A stretch of 64,000 bases of DNA from UBA3305 sp002373555 (GTDB lineage Bacteria; Bacillota; Clostridia; Lachnospirales; Lachnospiraceae), in assembly GCA_946612455.1 (NCBI GenBank), contig CAMOER010000009.1:1-64000 (forward strand), read 5' to 3'. The position numbers were made by a program, and so were the translations under genes. Under the pieces are notes generated by a model. It was not told the origin of the DNA. It did no database searches and saw only the letters and a program-made list of their open reading frames with translations. Shown here one piece after another: positions 50,920 through 60,142 of this stretch; position 1 is the first letter of the stretch, and each line of letters begins with the position of its first letter.

Positions 50920-52542
50920 TCAGAACATATGCGGCAGGAGGATCTCGGTATCCGGTACGAGCACTTCCTTGATTGCCCGCTGGCTTACCCAGCGCATCAT
51001 GTTGGTCGCGGAGCCTGCCTTGTCATTTGTGCCGGAAGCGCGGGAACCGCCGAAAGGCTGCTGGCCGACGACGGCGCCGGTGGGTTTTTCGTTGATATAG
51101 AAGTTCCCGGCGGCATGGGTCAGCGCACGGGAGATCTTGAGAACGGCTGCGCGGTCCTGCGCGTAAACGGCGCCGGTAAGGCCGTATTTCGTGCTGGTAT
51201 CACAGAGAATGAGCGCATCGTCCAGTTCTTCATCTTCGTAAACATAGACCGTAAGGACCGGTCCGAAGATCTCTTCGACCATGCTCCTGTAATGCGGATC
51301 CTTTGCGAGGATGACGGTCGGCTGTACAAAATATCCGACAGAATCATCGGTTTTTCCGCCTTCAATAATTTCCGCTTCCGCGTCATCGCGCGCCGCATCA
51401 ATATAGGATTTCACGCGGGCGAAGGCACGGTCATCAATCACGGCATTGCAGAAGGCTCTGGGATCCCGGATATCGCCGGCATATACATCTTCCATGGCGG
51501 TGTGCAGTTTTTCTCTTACGTCCAGCCAGATGGAAGCGGGGATATATGCTCTTGCCGCGGCGGAGCATTTCTCACCCGAGTAGCCGAAGGCGGCGCGGAT
51601 CATGCCTGACACAAGCGCGCTGGTATTGGCGGACGGGTCGGCGAAGATGAAATCCTTCCCGCCGGTCTCTCCGACCAGCCTCGGATACGTGCGGTAACGG
51701 TCAATATTGGATCCGACTTCTTTCCAGACCAGATTGAAGACCTCCGTGGAGCCGGTAAAATGGAAACCGGACATGTTGGGGTCGGTGATGATGTGTTTCG
51801 AGAAATCGCTGCCTTTACTGGGAACAAAGTTGATGACGCCTGCCGGAAGGCCTGCCTCCTCAAGAACGCGCATGAAATAATAGTTCGAGAGGGCCGCCGT
51901 CGTGGAAGGCTTCCAGACGCAGACATTGCCTGCCTGCGCGGGCGCACAGGGGAGATTTCCGCCGATCGAGGTGAAATTGAAGGGCGTGAGCGCAGCGATA
52001 AAGCCTTCGAGCGGACGGTATTCAATGCGGTTGTAAACACCGGGGACCAGTCCGGGTTGTGTCTTGTAGATCTCCTGCAGGAAATACGCGTTGAACCGGA
52101 GGAAGTCGCAGAGCTCACAGATATCGATCTCCGCTTCCCACATATTTTTGCTCTGCCCGAGCATGGTTGCCGCTTCTACCGTGAAGCGGTATTTTTTTGC
52201 AAGCAGGTCGGCGGCTTTGTAGAAGATCGCAGCGCGGTCTTCCCAGGGCATGGCCATCCAGTCTGCTGCGGCGGCAAGAGAAGCTTCGATCGCCTGCTTC
52301 AGTTCTTTTTCACCTGCCAGGTGCAGATGGGCGATCACGTTTTTATGGCGGTGGGGCTCCACAATATTGACGGTGTTTCCTGTATAGATCTCTTTGCCGC
52401 CGATGATCACGGGGATCTCCACGGTGCGCGCTGCCTGCTTTTCGACCTCGGACATCAGGGCTCTTCTTTCCGGACAGCCTTCTACAAAATTCATGCTGTG
52501 TTCATTGAGCGGGCGGGGAAGTTCAAAGATACCGTTTCGCAT
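50920..52542 (-). CDS. pruA: 1-pyrroline-5-carboxylate dehydrogenase
   Basis: This 540-residue aldehyde dehydrogenase oxidises glutamate semialdehyde (from P5C) to glutamate with NAD+. Family features: PEFNEHS-like N-terminus with PLNEHSMNFVEG, VWKPS in the NAD site, GETGGKDFIFA with the general-base Glu, and FGYSGEKCSAAAR with catalytic C326. The length is in the P5CDH range. GGAGG at 52551-52555 selects the ATG at 52542; longer frames cover the promoter. Proline or arginine/ornithine would be the source; PutP is at 15970. Confidence 0.9.
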   Translation of the reverse strand: MRNGIFELPRPLNEHSMNFVEGCPERRALMSEVEKQAARTVEIPVIIGGKEIYTGNTVNIVEPHRHKNVIAHLHLAGEKELKQAIEASLAAAADWMAMPWEDRAAIFYKAADLLAKKYRFTVEAATMLGQSKNMWEAEIDICELCDFLRFNAYFLQEIYKTQPGLVPGVYNRIEYRPLEGFIAALTPFNFTSIGGNLPCAPAQAGNVCVWKPSTTAALSNYYFMRVLEEAGLPAGVINFVPSKGSDFSKHIITDPNMSGFHFTGSTEVFNLVWKEVGSNIDRYRTYPRLVGETGGKDFIFADPSANTSALVSGMIRAAFGYSGEKCSAAARAYIPASIWLDVREKLHTAMEDVYAGDIRDPRAFCNAVIDDRAFARVKSYIDAARDDAEAEIIEGGKTDDSVGYFVQPTVILAKDPHYRSMVEEIFGPVLTVYVYEDEELDDALILCDTSTKYGLTGAVYAQDRAAVLKISRALTHAAGNFYINEKPTGAVVGQQPFGGSRASGTNDKAGSATNMMRWVSQRAIKEVLVPDTEILLPHMF

Positions 52543-52571
52543 TTCGGTTGCCTCCTTTTGCTGTTTTGTAT

Positions 52572-52598
52572 GGAGATCGTACAGGTCTGTAAATCTCC
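52572..52598. promoter_or_regulatory. nested palindrome in dehydrogenase leader
   Basis: GGAGAT (52572-52577) pairs with ATCTCC (52593-52598) and inside it TACAG (52580-52584) pairs with CTGTA (52587-52591). It lies between the promoter and start codon, in operator or leader-hairpin position. Confidence 0.6.
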
Positions 52599-52618
52599 GA
52601 AGTGATTGATTTAAAAAG

Positions 52619-52647
52619 ATGTTATCACAGAAAATAACGAATGTAAA
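52619..52647 (-). promoter_or_regulatory. promoter of P5C dehydrogenase gene
   Basis: Minus-strand -35 TTTACA (52642-52647), 17-bp spacer, -10 TAACAT (52619-52624). Confidence 0.6.
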
Positions 52648-52836
52648 GCTAAAATTCATATACATGAAGATTAGTTTAATAAATACGATTATAGACATAT
52701 AACATATATAAATATGAAATAACAAAAGGGACCGTTCGTTTGATGAAATACATGGTTATTTATGACATAGAATAACGCATGAAGCAGACGGCCAGGAGGA
52801 CAGGACAGGGAGGAAGGAAAGAAGGGAACAGGAAGA

Positions 52837-52863
52837 TTGACTTGCGTAAAATTTTATTATAAT
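52837..52863 (+). promoter_or_regulatory. promoter of histidine phosphatase gene
   Basis: -35 TTGACT (52837-52842), -10 TATAAT (52858-52863) with a 15-bp spacer, slightly short. Confidence 0.6.
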
Positions 52864-52946
52864 GTTACCTGAGATACGGCCCGGCATGCTGTCTGCACAG
52901 ACCGGAATCAGTATCCGGTTTTATTGATTTTCATGGGGGACAGAAG

Positions 52947-53528
52947 ATGATCTATATCGTCAGGCATGGACAGACGGCAAAGAATAAAGCGAACATTCTG
53001 CAGGGAAGAAGTGATATTCCGCTGAATGAGACGGGCAGAATGCAGGCGGCGGAAGCCGGACAGCGTCTTGCGGATCTGGGGATTCGCTTTGGTAAGGTCT
53101 ATTCCAGTCCGCTGATTCGTGCGCTGCAGACGGCAGAGATCATTGCGCCGGGAGTCCCGGCATTCACAGATGACAGGCTGATCGAAATGGATTACGGTCC
53201 GTACGAGGGCATGGATTTGAACGATCCGGTGTCGGAGGTACTGACCTTTTTTCAGGATTTTGTGCATAACCCGGCACCGGAAGGAATGGAACCGCTTCCG
53301 GCAGTCGTGAAAAGAGCCGGGGAATTTCTGGAGACGATCCGGGAAGAGGCTGCCTCTGCGGATATCCTGCTCTCCACGCATGCAATCGCAATGAAAGGGC
53401 TGCTGGAGTATCTGACGCCCGGTTCGAACGGGGGTTACTGGTCGAAATACATCGGGAACTGCGAAGTCTATGCAGCGCAGGTGCGGGAAGACGGCACATT
53501 TTCGGTACCGGAAAAATGCTTCGGCTGA
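52947..53528 (+). CDS. histidine phosphatase family protein
   Basis: This 193-residue cytoplasmic enzyme has the phosphoglycerate-mutase-type N-terminus IYIVRHGQTAKNKANILQGR with catalytic H7 in RHG, an acid site LIEMDYGPYEGMD and a later His in STHAIAM. Members range from mutases to phosphatases of sugar phosphates or cobalamin intermediates (CobC/GpmB-like). No cobalamin genes are near. It precedes the transglutaminase-like gene by 34 bp. Confidence 0.85.
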   Translation: MIYIVRHGQTAKNKANILQGRSDIPLNETGRMQAAEAGQRLADLGIRFGKVYSSPLIRALQTAEIIAPGVPAFTDDRLIEMDYGPYEGMDLNDPVSEVLTFFQDFVHNPAPEGMEPLPAVVKRAGEFLETIREEAASADILLSTHAIAMKGLLEYLTPGSNGGYWSKYIGNCEVYAAQVREDGTFSVPEKCFG

Positions 53529-53562
53529 TGCTGCCGGAAGAGACGGGGGATAACGACAGAGA

Positions 53563-54966
53563 ATGTACGATGACAGATATGATTATGACGATGCTTATGA
53601 GGAGCGCTATGAACGGCGCCGGAGAAGAAGACGCGGAAGCGGCATTTTCCGGCTGCTCATTCTGCTGCTGATCCTCGGCGCATGCATTTATAAAAGAGAT
53701 GCGCTGGTCACGGGCTTCGGAACGCTTTCCGAAGGCGTGCGCAGCCTCCTTTCCGGGGAAAGCGGACTGCTCCCGGAGGATCTGCCTTCGCTGAATGCGC
53801 TGAAGGAACAGATGACCGCCGCGCAGACAGAGGATGCGGCGGAAGCAGAACACGCGGATGATGCTGCGGAAACACAGGCTGCCGCGGAAAGCCCGGCGGC
53901 GGATGAAAGCCGTGAGGAAACGGCGGCACCCGGAACGGATGTGCTCTCTTCCGGTCCGTATTATTATTACCGGCAGATGAATGACACAGATCAGGAAATC
54001 TACCGGCAGCTGTACGCCGGCGTCATGGAGATGCAGGAGGATATCACATTTTCCACCCTGACCGATTATGATCATCTTTTCAGGATCGAATCGCTTGTGA
54101 TCGCCGATCATCCGGAGATCTTCTGGTATGAGGGTGCGGGGACCTACACCCAGTATACGACAAGGCTGGTGCTGCATCCGGAATATACGATGAGCGCTGA
54201 GGAACGGAAGATAAGGGAAGAGAAGATTGCCGCTGCGGCGGAGGAGTTTAAATCGCGCATCGGCGCGAATGAAACGACCTATGAGAAGGTCGCCACGGCG
54301 TTCAATTTCATTGCCGGAAACTGCAAATATGTGGAGGGCGCGCCGGACGACCAGAATATCTGCAGTTCACTGATCTGGCACGAGAGCGTGTGCGCGGGCT
54401 ATTCGCGCGGTGTGCAGTATCTGCTGCAGCAGCTCGGGATCGAATGCCTGTATGTCTGGGGTACGATCACGGAACGCGGCGACCACGCCTGGAATATCAT
54501 CAATATCGACGGGACGTATTATCATTCGGATCCGACCTTCGGCGACCGGTCCTTCAGTGACGGTACGGAAGTCGAAAACATGCCGGAAGCCCTGGCGATG
54601 GAATACGGATATCTGTGCATGAATGACGAGGAGGCGCTCCGGGACAGGGTGATCAGCGCGGAGCTGGCCGGCTGGGTCAGTCTGCCGGCCTGTGATTCGA
54701 CCGAGATGTCGTATTATCACCGGCACGGATGGTATTATCCGGAGGCTTCGGATGCCGTGTGGGAGGAGCTTTCGCACGAACTCGGCGAAGGACAGCGGTT
54801 CTTCCGGGTGCAGTTCGGGTCGGAAGAGGCCATGCAGGAATTCATTGACGGGCTGAGCGATAACCGATATGCGAAAATGGCGCTGGAGAAGCTGTCGCTT
54901 ACGGAGGTGCGGACGTATACCAGCCCGAACAGCACCCTGCGGGTGGTGGTCGGGTGGATTGCATAA
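53563..54966 (+). CDS. membrane-anchored transglutaminase-like protein
   Basis: This 467-residue protein begins with an Asp/Tyr-rich stretch (MYDDRYDYDDAYEERYE), then an Arg-rich segment (RRRRRRRGSG), one membrane helix (residues 28-43), an Ala/Glu-rich linker (83-125) and an extracellular transglutaminase-like domain. The catalytic triad is visible: C277 in HESVCAGYS, H308 in GDHAWN and D323 in HSDPTF. Such domains act as proteases or peptidoglycan-related enzymes rather than true cross-linkers in bacteria. Its role is unknown, but the lysine/arginine tether suggests membrane surface binding. Confidence 0.83.
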   Translation: MYDDRYDYDDAYEERYERRRRRRRGSGIFRLLILLLILGACIYKRDALVTGFGTLSEGVRSLLSGESGLLPEDLPSLNALKEQMTAAQTEDAAEAEHADDAAETQAAAESPAADESREETAAPGTDVLSSGPYYYYRQMNDTDQEIYRQLYAGVMEMQEDITFSTLTDYDHLFRIESLVIADHPEIFWYEGAGTYTQYTTRLVLHPEYTMSAEERKIREEKIAAAAEEFKSRIGANETTYEKVATAFNFIAGNCKYVEGAPDDQNICSSLIWHESVCAGYSRGVQYLLQQLGIECLYVWGTITERGDHAWNIINIDGTYYHSDPTFGDRSFSDGTEVENMPEALAMEYGYLCMNDEEALRDRVISAELAGWVSLPACDSTEMSYYHRHGWYYPEASDAVWEELSHELGEGQRFFRVQFGSEEAMQEFIDGLSDNRYAKMALEKLSLTEVRTYTSPNSTLRVVVGWIA

Positions 54967-54976
54967 GAAAACCCAG

Positions 54977-55007
54977 ATAACCCGGGGTGCCTGTCCCCGT
55001 GGGTTAT
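54977..55007. terminator. convergent hairpin with GGGGAC-type core, containing the dapL-like stop
   Basis: ATAACCCGGGG (54977-54987) pairs with CCCC-GT-GGGTTAT (54995-55007) with a 2-nt bulge. The TGTCCCC core recalls the repeats at 2051 and 20662. The minus-strand gene ends at 55004, inside the right arm, so the hairpin overlaps its stop codon. Confidence 0.7.
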
Positions 55008-56167
55008 TTCAGGATCCCGCTGTCTGCGACAGCGGTCAGCATTTCTTTTATCTGATCAGGCGGCAGCACGAGCGCGAACCGCACATATCCTTCCCCGTGC
55101 GGGCCGAAGCTGCTGCCGGGCGTGCACAGCACGCCTGCCCTCTCCAGCAGATCCAGGCAGAAATCCATGCTCTTTTCGTAGGAAGCCGGGATCGGCGCCC
55201 ATACGAACATGCTGCCTTCGGCATCCGGGATATCCCAGCCAATCGCTCTGGCGCCGCTGCACAGCGCATCCCTCCGGGCTTCGTATTCCGCCTGCTGCTC
55301 CTTCACGGTATCGAGCGGTCCGGTCAGCGCGGCAATGGCCGCTTTCTGGATCGGGATGAACATGCCGAAATCGATCTGGCTTCGCAGGAGCTTTACGGCG
55401 TCCACGACATCCTTTCTGCCGATCAGGAAGCTGATCCTGGCGCCGGTGACATTGAACGATTTGGAGAGGCTGAAAAATTCCACGCCGACATCGATCGCGC
55501 CGGGCGTGTTGAAAAAGCTGTTTCCGGTCTTTCCGCCGAAAATGATGTCGCTGTACGCGTTGTCATGGACGATCAGAACATCGTATTTTTTCGCCCAGGC
55601 GACAAGCTTTTCGTAAAAAGATGCCGGTGCCGTGGAGCCGACCGGATTCGCCGGGAAGTTCACGATCATGAAGGCCGCATTCCGGGCAACGTCCTCCGGG
55701 ATCGCGGAAAGATCCGGCAGGAATCCGTTTTCCTTCGTCAGCGGATAATACCAGGGCTCGGCTTCCGCAAGAAAGGTGCCGGCTTGGAAAACAGGATAGC
55801 AGGGGTCGGGCAGCAGCACGGTATCGCCGGGGTCGCAGAGCGCGAGCGCCAGATGGCCGACGCCCTCCTGGGTGCCGTAGCAGCTCATGATCTGATCCGG
55901 CTGGATTTCAACATGGAATCGGCGCTCATAATAACCGCATACGGCGGACAGAAGCTCCGGCAGGTCGCGGAGAGAATATTTCCAGGAATCCGGATCCTGT
56001 GCGCTTTCCGAAAGGGCTTTGACAATATGGGCAGGCGGGACGAAATCCGGCGTTCCCACGCTCAGATTGTAGACCTTCCGTCCGCGTTTTTCGATTTCCA
56101 GCTTTTTATTGTTCAGCGATGCGAATATTTCATCGCCGAAGCGGTTCAGTCGTCTTGCAAAATGCAT
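55004..56167 (-). CDS. class I/II PLP aminotransferase, DapL-like
   Basis: This 387-residue enzyme is a fold-type I aminotransferase. Features: NLSVGTPDFVPPAHIV, CYGTQEGVGHLALALCDPGD, NFPANPVGS, HDNAYSDI and the PLP lysine K236 in SLSKSFNVTGARISF. It most resembles LL-diaminopimelate aminotransferase-like proteins of clostridia, which make lysine and cell wall diaminopimelate, but other substrates are possible. GGAGGG upstream of ATG 56167 supports the start. Monocistronic by appearance. Confidence 0.8.
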   Translation of the reverse strand: MHFARRLNRFGDEIFASLNNKKLEIEKRGRKVYNLSVGTPDFVPPAHIVKALSESAQDPDSWKYSLRDLPELLSAVCGYYERRFHVEIQPDQIMSCYGTQEGVGHLALALCDPGDTVLLPDPCYPVFQAGTFLAEAEPWYYPLTKENGFLPDLSAIPEDVARNAAFMIVNFPANPVGSTAPASFYEKLVAWAKKYDVLIVHDNAYSDIIFGGKTGNSFFNTPGAIDVGVEFFSLSKSFNVTGARISFLIGRKDVVDAVKLLRSQIDFGMFIPIQKAAIAALTGPLDTVKEQQAEYEARRDALCSGARAIGWDIPDAEGSMFVWAPIPASYEKSMDFCLDLLERAGVLCTPGSSFGPHGEGYVRFALVLPPDQIKEMLTAVADSGILK

Positions 56168-56244
56168 GATGGATCCCTCCGCGTTCTCTAAACATTTGTA
56201 ATGCATTATAGCGTATGTGCAGGAAATTTTCCAGTATGCAAAAA

Positions 56245-56270
56245 AGCACCCCGGATGGTTCCGGGGTGCT
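56245..56270 (-). terminator. terminator of hydrogenase operon
   Basis: AGCACCCCGG (56245-56254) pairs with CCGGGGTGCT (56261-56270) over 6 nt; on the minus strand it is followed by TTTTTT. Confidence 0.9.
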
Positions 56271-56296
56271 CGTTTTCAGTTCATTCAGTACCGCAT

Positions 56297-58066
56297 TCAG
56301 TTGACTTTGACATCGTGGTCCAGGTTCATGCTGAGCGGCATCTCCCACGCGAAATGATCCGTATGCAGGAGCTTCTCCGCCAGACCGCTCATGGGCTCGC
56401 CCAGATAGTCGGTGTAAAGCTTCTGAACTTCGGGGTTCTCGTGAGAGTAACGGATCTGGCTCTTCGCATCCAGATGGCGCAGCACCTTGGTGCGGCGCTC
56501 TGCCCATTCCTCGCCTTCGTGGATCGGCTGTCCGCCGCCGCCGACGCAGCCGCCGGGGCAGGCCATGACTTCCACGAAGTCATAGTGCACCTGGTCACGG
56601 CGCAGCGCGCGGATCAGCTGGCGGGCGTTGCCCAGACCGCTGACGATGGCGATGCGGACCGTGGTGCCGGCAATTTCGAACTCGGCTTCGCGCCAGGGCT
56701 TGCCGGTGCGGATCTCCTTGAAGGTATCCATGGGCGGGTTCTCGCCGGTCAGCTTGAAGTAGGCCGTACGAAGCGCAGCTTCCATGACGCCGCCGGTCGT
56801 TCCGAAGATCACGCCGGCGCCGGTGCCTTCGCCGAGCGGAGAATCCAGTTCCTCTTCCGGAACCTGGGAAATATCGATGCACTCGCGGCGGAAGAGACGG
56901 TCCACTTCACGGACGGACCATACGCTGTCCACATCGCGGTCGCAGCCGGAATCGTTGATGCTCGGAATGGCGATCTCCGCCTTCTTCGCAACGCACGGCA
57001 TGATGGAGACGCAGTGGATGCGCTCCGGCTCTACGCCGATCTTGCGTGCAAAATAGGTCTTTGCGATCGCACCGAACATGGCCTGCGGCGACTTGGAGGT
57101 GGAGAGATTTTCCACCATGTCGGGGTACTGGGATTTGATAAAGCGTACCCAACCGGGGCAGCAGGAGGTGAACATCGGATAGCGATGCTCCTTCCCGTCG
57201 GTCAGGCGGTGCAGGACCTCCGCGCTTTCCTCCATGATCGTGAGGTCTGCAGAGAAGGTCGTATCAAATACATAGTCGATGCCGATGCGGCGAAGCACCG
57301 CGCCCAGACGCTTTACGGTCGCGAACTCGGGAGACAGGCCGAAAGGCTCGCCCCAGGAGGTGCGGACCGCCGGTGCGATCTGTGCGATCTTGATGACATC
57401 CTTGTTGGCGTGCGGGCCGCCCAGAGAGAAGTCATGGATCGAATCATTGCGGGCATACAGTGCGCCGACAGGACAGTGGGTCATGCACTGTCCGCAGAGG
57501 GAGCAGTCCGTGTCGCGGATGTTGCGGAGTCCGGATACGGCTACTGTCGTACGGCCGCCGGTATTGGCAACATTCCAGATGTTCAGGCCCTGCACCTTGT
57601 CGCAGATCTGGATGCAGCGCATGCACTTGATACATTTGCTCTCGTCGCGGATCAGCTCGAAAGAGAGATCCCAGTTCATCTTCGGCACATTGGGCGGATA
57701 GATATCGGGCGCAATATGCAGGTCGTTCGCCAGTGTCTGCAGGGCACAGTTGCCGCTGCGGGAACAGGTGACGCAGTTGCCGTTATGCTGGGAGAGGATC
57801 AGCTCGACGTTCGTACGGCGGGCTTCACGCACCTTGAGCGTATTGGAGTGGACATTCATGCCTTCTGCTACGGGCGTATTGCACGCGGAGACCAGCTTTT
57901 CGGCACCGTCGACTTCCACAACGCAGACACGGCAGGCGCCGATCTCGTTGATATCTTTCAGATAACAGAGCGTAGGGATGAAGATGCCGACTGTCTTGGC
58001 AGCTTCCAGGATGGTCGTGCCTTCCTTTACTTTGCAGGGAATATCGTTGATCGTCAGCTTTACCAT
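56297..58066 (-). CDS. hydA: [FeFe]-hydrogenase catalytic subunit
   Basis: This 589-residue enzyme makes or uses H2. It contains an N-terminal [2Fe-2S] domain (C34, C45, C48, C62), a His-Cys3 [4Fe-4S] site (H94, C98, C101, C107), two ferredoxin-type clusters (C145/148/151/155 and C188/191/194/198), then the H-cluster domain with TSCCPGW (300-306), MPCVAKKAE (356-364) and ACPGGCVGGGGQP, and a small-subunit tail. All key residues are intact. It overlaps the upstream NuoF/GltD fusion gene by 7 bp, so the two are coupled and probably form one complex taking electrons from a pyridine nucleotide. The [FeFe] maturases are not in this window. Confidence 0.92.
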   Translation of the reverse strand: MVKLTINDIPCKVKEGTTILEAAKTVGIFIPTLCYLKDINEIGACRVCVVEVDGAEKLVSACNTPVAEGMNVHSNTLKVREARRTNVELILSQHNGNCVTCSRSGNCALQTLANDLHIAPDIYPPNVPKMNWDLSFELIRDESKCIKCMRCIQICDKVQGLNIWNVANTGGRTTVAVSGLRNIRDTDCSLCGQCMTHCPVGALYARNDSIHDFSLGGPHANKDVIKIAQIAPAVRTSWGEPFGLSPEFATVKRLGAVLRRIGIDYVFDTTFSADLTIMEESAEVLHRLTDGKEHRYPMFTSCCPGWVRFIKSQYPDMVENLSTSKSPQAMFGAIAKTYFARKIGVEPERIHCVSIMPCVAKKAEIAIPSINDSGCDRDVDSVWSVREVDRLFRRECIDISQVPEEELDSPLGEGTGAGVIFGTTGGVMEAALRTAYFKLTGENPPMDTFKEIRTGKPWREAEFEIAGTTVRIAIVSGLGNARQLIRALRRDQVHYDFVEVMACPGGCVGGGGQPIHEGEEWAERRTKVLRHLDAKSQIRYSHENPEVQKLYTDYLGEPMSGLAEKLLHTDHFAWEMPLSMNLDHDVKVN

Positions 58067-59961
58067 TGCGTTTCTCTCCCTCCTTTAAAGATGCCGAAGC
58101 CGTAATAGTCGCAGCGCAGGCAGCGGTGGGACTCCTGCTCCGCCTCGGGATCGCTCATCGGCAGTTCCATCAGACAGAAGTCCTTCTTGCGGTCGTAGGG
58201 CTCACGCTCCTTCGTCATGGCGCGGCCTGTCGGCGGCATGGGCTCCAGCTGCGGCAGCGGCACATCCACATCCACACTGATCGGATGAGAGAAGCCCAGA
58301 TAATCATCAATATTGGCAGCCGCGACCTTGCCGGCGGCAATGGCGCGGATGACGGTCGAAGGTCCGGTGACGCAGTCGCCGCCGGAGAAGACGCCGGGCA
58401 TGCCGGGCACCTGTGTCCAGTCCTCGGCCACGATGGAACCCCACTTGGTGGGAACGCCGACGGCTTCGAGATAGTCGGATTCGATCTTCTGGCCGGCAGC
58501 GACAACAAGGATATCGCAGGGGATGCGTCTGTCGCCGTCGCCTGAAGGAACGGGCTTGGGTCTGCCGCGGTCATAGGGACCGGCCATCATCTTGGTGGCG
58601 ATCAGGGCGGACACGTGTCCGTTCTCGTCGACTTCAATGCTCTTCGGCGCATACAGATCCATCAGGGAAGCGCCTTCATTGATGGCGCCGTCGATCTCGT
58701 CAAGCTGTGCGGTCATGTCGTCCTTGCGGCGGCGGTACACGCACATGACGTGTTCTGCGCCGAGACGGATGGCGGAACGCACGCAGTCCATGGCGACATT
58801 TCCGCCGCCGACAACGATCACGTTCTTGCCAGCGAAATCAGGCTTCAGACCGTTGCCGACCGCACGCAGCATTTCCACGGCGGAAAGAACGCCGACGGCA
58901 TCCTCTCCGGGGATGCGCAGCTTGTTGTCGGTATGGGCGCCAATGGAGATGTAGATCGCATCATATTCTTCACGAAGCGCGGAGAAAAGCACGGTATTTT
59001 CGATGCGGTCCTCCTCGCAGCTGCCGAGGAATTCTTCGTTTTCAACAGAGACGGGCGGAAGCTTCTTGCGCACGGAAGTGCGGAGCTTTACCTCCACGCC
59101 GGTGGAAAGGATCGCGTCGATATCCGACTGCAGACGCTCTCTGGGAAGACGGTAGCTGGGAATGCCGTACAGCAGCATGCCGCCGAGCTTGGAGCGCTGT
59201 TCGAAGATCGTGGTCTGGTGGCCCATCAGCTGCAGGAAGTAGGCTGCCGTCAGACCGGAGGGGCCGCCGCCGATGATGGCGATGTTCTTGCCTGTGGAAG
59301 GGCCGCATTCCGGAACGGGAACCACGCCGGCCTTGTCGCAGGCGACCCGCTTCAGCGAGCGGATCTTGATGTTGTCGTCCACCATGTTGCGCCGGCAGTT
59401 CGTCTCGCAGGGATGCTCGCAGATCAGCGCGCAGGCCGTCGGGAACGGATTGTCCTTGCGGATCAGGCGCACGGCATCCGCATAGCGGTGGTTGGCGACC
59501 AGAGCGATGTAGCCGGGGATATCGACATGGGCAGGACATCCGGCTACGCAGGGCACCGGCTGTGTCAGATGACACAGGCAGCGCTTGTTGTGAATGTGCT
59601 CCAGATAATCGTCTCTGAATCCGCGCAGGCCCACCAGGACCATCCGGCCGGCTTCCCGTCCGATCGCGCAGTCAGAGGTGGAAACGATCGTACGCGCGGT
59701 ACGCTCCATCAGCGGCAGTACGCTTTCATCTGCCTTGCCGTCCATCACGGACTCCATCAGCGTGTACAGCTGCGCCAGGCCGATGCGGCAGGGCGTACAT
59801 TTGCCGCAGCTCTGTGCCAGACAGAACTTCACAAAAGCGGAAGAAACGTCCACCGGACAGAAGCCCAGAGGGCTTGCGGCGATACGCTGTTCCAGCACCT
59901 TGTAGAAGCTGTCCACGACAGTCTGCGCCTTGCTGCTGGTCATAAGATTTAATCGATTCAT
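58060..59961 (-). CDS. NuoF C-terminal-domain/GltD-like fusion flavoprotein, hydrogenase partner
   Basis: This 633-residue protein fuses two modules. Residues 1-115 match the C-terminal [4Fe-4S] domain of NuoF/HydB (C52, C55, C58 in SCGKCTPC and C98), but the FMN and NADH-binding parts of NuoF are absent. Residues 125-600 match the glutamate-synthase small subunit/NfnB type: Cys-rich N-terminal domain (C138, C142, C177, C181, C185, C189), FAD site IIGGGPSGLTAA (229-240) and a NAD(P) site VVGGGNVAMD. A final CLRC pair follows near the end. GGAG supports ATG 59961. It probably feeds NAD(P)H electrons to the [FeFe]-hydrogenase encoded next. A glutamate synthase large subunit is not nearby. Confidence 0.85.
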   Translation of the reverse strand: MNRLNLMTSSKAQTVVDSFYKVLEQRIAASPLGFCPVDVSSAFVKFCLAQSCGKCTPCRIGLAQLYTLMESVMDGKADESVLPLMERTARTIVSTSDCAIGREAGRMVLVGLRGFRDDYLEHIHNKRCLCHLTQPVPCVAGCPAHVDIPGYIALVANHRYADAVRLIRKDNPFPTACALICEHPCETNCRRNMVDDNIKIRSLKRVACDKAGVVPVPECGPSTGKNIAIIGGGPSGLTAAYFLQLMGHQTTIFEQRSKLGGMLLYGIPSYRLPRERLQSDIDAILSTGVEVKLRTSVRKKLPPVSVENEEFLGSCEEDRIENTVLFSALREEYDAIYISIGAHTDNKLRIPGEDAVGVLSAVEMLRAVGNGLKPDFAGKNVIVVGGGNVAMDCVRSAIRLGAEHVMCVYRRRKDDMTAQLDEIDGAINEGASLMDLYAPKSIEVDENGHVSALIATKMMAGPYDRGRPKPVPSGDGDRRIPCDILVVAAGQKIESDYLEAVGVPTKWGSIVAEDWTQVPGMPGVFSGGDCVTGPSTVIRAIAAGKVAAANIDDYLGFSHPISVDVDVPLPQLEPMPPTGRAMTKEREPYDRKKDFCLMELPMSDPEAEQESHRCLRCDYYGFGIFKGGRETQW

Positions 59962-60008
59962 GTTCTTTTCTCCAAATCTTATAGTCTGAGTCTTCAAACT
60001 TCGATAAG

Positions 60009-60037
60009 ATTATAACAAAATGATGGCTGTGGAGCAA
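60009..60037 (-). promoter_or_regulatory. promoter of hydrogenase operon
   Basis: Minus-strand -10 TATAAT (about 60009-60014) with -35 TTGCTC 17 bp upstream (about 60032-60037). Confidence 0.68.
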
Positions 60038-60142
60038 AATATATATTTCATGCATGCGAAATATGATATATATATAAGTGTGGATATGCTAATATTAAAA
60101 CTGGAACGGGAAGGACGCATTTTGTCAGGAAAAGAGGTATTA

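Larger units (their letters stand above)
52543..52946. other. 404-bp AT-rich divergent spacer
   Basis: No gene is evident. On its left are the dehydrogenase promoter and a nested palindrome; on its right is the promoter of the phosphatase gene. The middle (52640-52800) is AT-rich with GGAGG-like purine runs at 52794-52815 but no supported frame. Confidence 0.6.
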
